Made by a program: the position numbers and the translations under genes
The notes under the pieces: generated by a model
Databases searched by the model: none
The model's input: the letters and a program-made list of their open reading frames with translations, nothing else
What the model was told of the DNA's origin: nothing
In this document: positions 41,968-45,564 of the stretch, piece after piece
Layout: each line of letters starts with the position of its first letter
Numbering within the stretch: position 1 is the first letter of the stretch
Source of the DNA: CALZFJ01 sp964459845
Lineage (GTDB): Bacteria; Bacteroidota; Bacteroidia; Bacteroidales; Muribaculaceae
DNA length: 45,564 bases
NCBI GenBank assembly: GCA_964459845.1
Contig: CAYWOC010000019.1
Location: forward strand, 1 to 45,564
Reading direction: 5' to 3'

Positions 41968-43743
41968 CTACAACGCCACCTTCACCGCTTTTCCGCCGAG
42001 GCGCACTATATAGATGCCCCGCTGTGGCAACTCGACGCTGCGGTCAAGCCCTCTGTACACGAGCTGTCCGCTCAGGTTATAGACCTCCATCGGTCCGTCA
42101 TCATCGCCTCCTGTCACCACCACTCTTCCATCTGCCGCAAACACCTTCATCTCGTCACCATCTGCCGCCACATCATCAATGCCTCCCGGGAAATCCATTT
42201 CCTCTATATTTCTAAAATACCTCCAATTGTCGGCATTCTGATATAGTTCTTTCGACCCTTTCGGAACATATAGTGTGGCTTTACTATAATCGGCGCCAAA
42301 ATGCGATAATAGAAGGGGCGGATTGGGATTTTTCGAATAGACCTTTTTTATCAAATTAAAAATAGGATTCGCTTTTTCACGAAAAGCGAATTCTCCTATT
42401 ATCGATACATTTCGACCTAATATCACCTCTTCTAAGTATGGACATACAAATGCTTCTCGACCTATGAAATATACTTTATCTGGTATCTCTATTTTTCCCA
42501 ATTTTAAGTCAAAAAATGCTTCTTCATCAATAATTTCCAGTGATTTAGGTAATTTTACAGAGCTTATGCTACTCCCATAACCGTATCTCATACCAATCTC
42601 AACTACCTTATATTTTTTACCGTCAAATTCAGCATATTCAGGTATAGATAAATAGTCTCGCAAATATGGTGTATCACGTGAGTTAACCAATTTACATGTC
42701 TGCTCATCGCCTGGATTTATCATATATAAGAGTCCTTTGTAATTAAAACTCTTTGCTGATTGACTACTATCATATATTTTCCGAAACACATTCCATGGTT
42801 TAGCTTTTTTATAATTTTCCACACTCCCATCTGGCACAATCAACACTGTTGTAGTATAACGGAATTTATCAAATGCATCTTGGTTTACTACAGGAGGCTC
42901 TGTGGCTGATATACGAAAACAGTTTGGCCAAGAGTTAAGAAATGCGTCCGAACCAATTGTTGAAATATTCTTAGATAAAACTACTTCATACAAACTAGTG
43001 CAATCTGCAAATGCATTCTTTTTAATCGTTTTTATTGTACTAGGCATTTCAATATAACCAAGTCTATAATTATAAGAAGAATCTCTATAAACATATTCGC
43101 CGATAGAAACCACACTGAAGCCTAATACTTTCTCTGGAATGTATATCGCATCATTATCTTTTATTTTTGTCAGTTCACAAGTACTGTCATTAAAAGATAA
43201 TACTTTATATTTCATTTCGTCACAATATATTATTCCATTTGCAATATTCCCACGCATTTTTTCAAAATTATTCCACTTGTATTTTGATTTATATAATGCT
43301 TCAGTTCCAAAAGGGACATATACCGTTGCATCCGTATAGATGCGCGCCACAAACGAATCATCATATATCACTGGTGGTTTAGGACTTTTCATTATTATGG
43401 AATCTATCTTGCAATTAAAAGCATTCTCCTCTATGACTCTCATACTTTCTGGTATTTCTATCTTTGAGATTGCCCAACTTTCTTCATAAAAAGAGTATTC
43501 TTCAATCTCATCCACCGTATAACGTTCACCTTGATACACAACCGTATCTGGTATTTTTATTACTTTAGGATAATAGTTATTCCTTGGTCCTCGTGTCACT
43601 ACACAAGTCTTATCCCATCCAACCTGGATTCTAAAAAACAAACCATCTTGCTCAAAATCATAATCATATCCGTATGCCCCTGCCGATGCTGTCAATCCGA
43701 ACATCATCGCAGCAATAAACATTTGTATTCTAAACCACCTCAT
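41968..43743 (-). CDS. BspA-type leucine-rich-repeat surface protein with C-terminal secretion domain
   Basis: 591 residues, signal peptide 1-23. BspA/LRR_5 repeats fill about 60-510, seen as units such as IKIPDTVVYQGERYTVDEIEEYSF and KLPKSLEIIDEEAFFDLKLGKIEIPD; three repeat blocks end in a YVPxG...Y...W..F hinge. The last about 80 residues are a T9SS-type sorting domain (MKVFAADGRVVVTG, VYNLSGQLVYRG, LPQRGIYIVRLGGKAVKV). The middle of the gene is visibly AT-rich, whereas the last 210 bp and the flanking genes are GC-rich. BspA-like proteins bind host matrix or other bacteria in oral relatives. It is preceded 15 bp by a frameshifted small gene, so the promoter at 44008 may serve both. Confidence 0.88.
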   Translation of the reverse strand: MRWFRIQMFIAAMMFGLTASAGAYGYDYDFEQDGLFFRIQVGWDKTCVVTRGPRNNYYPKVIKIPDTVVYQGERYTVDEIEEYSFYEESWAISKIEIPESMRVIEENAFNCKIDSIIMKSPKPPVIYDDSFVARIYTDATVYVPFGTEALYKSKYKWNNFEKMRGNIANGIIYCDEMKYKVLSFNDSTCELTKIKDNDAIYIPEKVLGFSVVSIGEYVYRDSSYNYRLGYIEMPSTIKTIKKNAFADCTSLYEVVLSKNISTIGSDAFLNSWPNCFRISATEPPVVNQDAFDKFRYTTTVLIVPDGSVENYKKAKPWNVFRKIYDSSQSAKSFNYKGLLYMINPGDEQTCKLVNSRDTPYLRDYLSIPEYAEFDGKKYKVVEIGMRYGYGSSISSVKLPKSLEIIDEEAFFDLKLGKIEIPDKVYFIGREAFVCPYLEEVILGRNVSIIGEFAFREKANPIFNLIKKVYSKNPNPPLLLSHFGADYSKATLYVPKGSKELYQNADNWRYFRNIEEMDFPGGIDDVAADGDEMKVFAADGRVVVTGGDDDGPMEVYNLSGQLVYRGLDRSVELPQRGIYIVRLGGKAVKVAL

Positions 43744-43758
43744 ATCTTTTTATTTTTA

Positions 43759-43991
43759 CTATTCCAACATTTCACCACCACTATATATATTCCTAAAATG
43801 AAATGACTTTATCACCTTTCCATCAAGATAGTAGATGTAATTAGGATCTTCAAATATTACATTTTTACATGAAGGATTTCCTTGCAAATCTTACGGTAGG
43901 CAAGATTTGCATCACTTGCCTCCAGAAACGGAAAAGTCCTCTCATTATTGACTTCCGCTTTTTGTTCTTCATTATTAGCGGTTTGTTCCAT
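43759..43991 (-). pseudogene. Small gene with a probable single-base frameshift
   Basis: Minus-strand ATG at 43991 opens a 44-codon frame that ends in TAA at 43859-43857. Reading on in the -1 frame across an A run (43866-43862) gives a further open stretch to TAG at 43761-43759. With one extra A the two parts form one 77-residue frame: an acidic start (MEQTANNEEQKAEVNNE) and a Tyr/Phe-rich end (NVIFEDPNYIYYLDGKVIKS). No signal peptide or known domain. The consensus promoter at 44008-44038 and the 15-bp gap to the LRR start support a real gene. It could be a true pseudogene, programmed slippage, or a base-call error in the A run. Confidence 0.55.
43884..43910. repeat. 9-bp inverted repeat inside the small gene
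   Basis: GCAAATCTT (43884-43892) and AAGATTTGC (43902-43910) with a 9-nt loop. It lies about 20 bp upstream (in minus-strand order) of the A run where the frame changes. It could be a structure affecting slippage or simply part of the coding sequence. Confidence 0.5.
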
Positions 43992-44007
43992 AGTAAATAT
44001 TTTTCCG

Positions 44008-44038
44008 CAAACATACTAAAAAATAGCGAATTATCAAA
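44008..44038 (-). promoter_or_regulatory. Promoter of the small gene and LRR gene
   Basis: Minus-strand TTTG (44038-44035), 19-bp spacer, TATGTTTG (44015-44008). Leader about 12 nt to the ATG at 43991. No other promoter consensus is seen before the LRR start at 43743. Confidence 0.7.
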
Positions 44039-44088
44039 TAATTCCGCACATTAAAAGATTTATTTTACATTTTTCCCGAAAATTTTCA

Positions 44089-44096
44089 TAATTTTG
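44089..44096 (+). promoter_or_regulatory. -7 box of the beta-helix gene
   Basis: TAATTTTG at 44089-44096; leader about 40 nt to 44142. No clear -33 box. The surrounding 150 bp are AT-rich. Confidence 0.5.
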
Positions 44097-44141
44097 TTTT
44101 TACCAATAATTTAACTATCATTTTAATCATAAAAGTAAATA

Positions 44142-45557
44142 ATGATGAGGAATACTCTTAAAAAGGCGTTTTTCTTGGCTATCGGAGCTGCTGTATGCGC
44201 TGCCCAGCCTATTTCGGCACAAACTGCAAAGACAACAACTGCCACAGTAAAGCAATACACAATCGCCGACCGTGCAGCCACGGCTTACACCAAAGCAATA
44301 AAAGTGGTGAGCAACGGTGAGCTTAACTTGAAATCGGCAAAATTGGTGAAAACTCTCAACAGCAACACTATATATGTGATATCCGACAACGTGTCGCTCG
44401 GAGGCGGCACATTGCAGCTCGGCAACGGAACTTGCCTAAAGATGATGGGTGGCTCTATCTCAAACGGCACAATAAAGGGCGACGGCAGCATTATCGATGC
44501 TCCTGAATATCGCATATTCTATGGCAACGTGAAGATTGCCGGCAACTTCTCCAACGCATTCCCGATAGAGTGGTGGGGTGCTGTGGCGAGCGGCAACACA
44601 GACAGCTCTACGGCCATCAACGCCGCAATACAGTCGGGTGCTACCAATCTTGTGGCTCACGGCACTGAATATCATATCAAATCTACAATCTTGCTCAACA
44701 AGAAAGGTACATCGCTGCACTTCGACGGCAATGTGGTGGCAAGCAAAGGGGTCACAGCTTTCGAGGTGTCGCAGCATCACATATCATTGAAAGTAAAGAA
44801 CTTGACATCAGAGCTGAAGAAAACTGACACTCCTGTGGCAAGCTGCTCGGGAGTGCTAATATCCGACAACTGCTACCACAGCGACTTCGATATACACGCG
44901 ATGTATAATTTCGGCAAGGGCTTCAACCTCTGTCCAAGATGCAACACGATTAATGTGGCTGGCATACAATACTGCAAATTCACCTTTCAGGAGCTTGTGA
45001 ATGTGGAGAACATAGTGTTTGACCTTGACGGGACAAACAATGGCAAAGGACTGTGGATAAACGAGAACCAGTTTTTCGGCGGCAGAGTCGGCGGCAGCAT
45101 AAATGGCAAAAGAAGCGGATATGGCATACGCTTCTATGGATGCCACACAAATGAGAAATATGACTGGGTGAACGGCAATGTTTTCTATAGCATCGGCTTT
45201 GAGGATGTTGACAATCCAATATATGGCTTGTGGAAATGGACGACCAACCAATTCCATGATTTGCGAATGTCGGAGAGCATAACCAGCAAAACTTATATTC
45301 AGATGGGCAACTGTAAGCTCATGAATTTCAGCGTAAAGAGTCAATTGAACGTGTGGGACGAAAAGACCAACAAATGCACTATGTCAATATCTATCGACAA
45401 GAATTGCGACCGCATAGTCTTTGAGGACATTGATTATATCCACTATGCCGACAAAGGTGTGCTGAAATCATATCTCAGGACAAGCATCTTCGGCAATCAG
45501 TATCAGATATTACCCCAGTTCGGGATAACAGAGCGTCTAGTACAATATAAATTATGA
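44142..45557 (+). CDS. Secreted right-handed beta-helix protein (pectate-lyase-3-like)
   Basis: 471 residues, signal peptide 1-26 (ends ISAQ). After a linker, a short beta domain (about 55-135) contains stacked strands. The block FPIEWWGAVASGNTDSSTAINAAIQSG (about 141-167) is the hallmark N-cap of pectate-lyase-3/GH28-like right-handed beta-helices, also found in phage tailspikes. The rest is strand-rich with repeated Asn/Gly turns to the end. No catalytic Asp cluster of GH28 is obvious, so it may bind or cleave a polysaccharide, or be structural. There is no C-terminal sorting domain. The stop is 7 bp before the window end, so nothing downstream can be judged. Confidence 0.82.
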   Translation: MMRNTLKKAFFLAIGAAVCAAQPISAQTAKTTTATVKQYTIADRAATAYTKAIKVVSNGELNLKSAKLVKTLNSNTIYVISDNVSLGGGTLQLGNGTCLKMMGGSISNGTIKGDGSIIDAPEYRIFYGNVKIAGNFSNAFPIEWWGAVASGNTDSSTAINAAIQSGATNLVAHGTEYHIKSTILLNKKGTSLHFDGNVVASKGVTAFEVSQHHISLKVKNLTSELKKTDTPVASCSGVLISDNCYHSDFDIHAMYNFGKGFNLCPRCNTINVAGIQYCKFTFQELVNVENIVFDLDGTNNGKGLWINENQFFGGRVGGSINGKRSGYGIRFYGCHTNEKYDWVNGNVFYSIGFEDVDNPIYGLWKWTTNQFHDLRMSESITSKTYIQMGNCKLMNFSVKSQLNVWDEKTNKCTMSISIDKNCDRIVFEDIDYIHYADKGVLKSYLRTSIFGNQYQILPQFGITERLVQYKL

Positions 45558-45564
45558 GGGAATA

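Noticed and set aside
42675..42690. Second CACGTG-centred site resembling parS
   Set aside because: It has several mismatches to the 16-bp consensus and lies inside the LRR gene.
43869..44054. 61-codon plus-strand open frame before the beta-helix gene
   Set aside because: It is antisense to the small frameshifted gene, which has the better promoter and composition.

Overview
This window looks like chromosomal DNA from a Bacteroidales bacterium. A gut Muribaculaceae-type genome is my best guess, made from overall gene content; I could not test it with a marker search. The main evidence is the promoter form: many genes are preceded by a Bacteroidota -7 box (TAnnTTTG), often with a TTTG-like -33 box 19-20 bp upstream, and none shows a clear Shine-Dalgarno sequence. 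Other lineage marks are type IX secretion (T9SS)-style C-terminal domains, a long-insert signal peptidase I next to a WbqC-family gene, an FHS-family sugar permease, and the order ybeY-mnmG-apt-uvrC-dtd-mazG-deoC. I saw no tRNA, rRNA, CRISPR array, insertion sequence or prophage.

Layout. 1-5.4 kb: secreted alpha/beta hydrolase, cytidine deaminase, a lipoprotein glucosaminidase divergent from it, a secreted endonuclease I and a small lipoprotein. 5.5-12.2 kb (minus): a seven-gene housekeeping operon (ybeY, mnmG, apt, uvrC, dtd, mazG-like, deoC) for translation quality and nucleotide/DNA maintenance, with a 16-bp match to the parS consensus between mnmG and apt. 12.4-15.2 kb: SpmA/SpmB-like membrane protein, AlkD-type glycosylase, a small membrane-anchored protein. 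15.3-23.6 kb: acyltransferase, two related PorZ-like propeller proteins facing each other, a C_GCAxxG_C_C protein, a glycosyltransferase and a Vsr endonuclease. 23.8-33.3 kb: surface-glycan region with five glycosyltransferases, an LPS-kinase-like protein, an LtaS/sulfatase-fold enzyme and an FHS permease. 33.4-36.7 kb: signal peptidase I, WbqC-family protein, outer-membrane phospholipase A. 36.9-39.7 kb: XRE-cupin regulator, acyl-CoA synthetase, DUF2141 protein. 39.8-43.99 kb (minus): HAD phosphatase with a sensor kinase, and a BspA-type leucine-rich-repeat protein preceded by a small frameshifted gene. 44.1-45.56 kb: secreted right-handed beta-helix protein.

Together, much of the window concerns the cell envelope: building LPS/surface glycan, modifying it, and secreting or anchoring proteins. 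In Porphyromonas, PorZ links LPS to the T9SS sortase, so PorZ-like genes beside glycan genes make functional sense. No other T9SS component is in the window, so this link is inference. Several listed starts are trimmed relative to the longest open frame, because a promoter element or an upstream stop codon overlaps the longer version.
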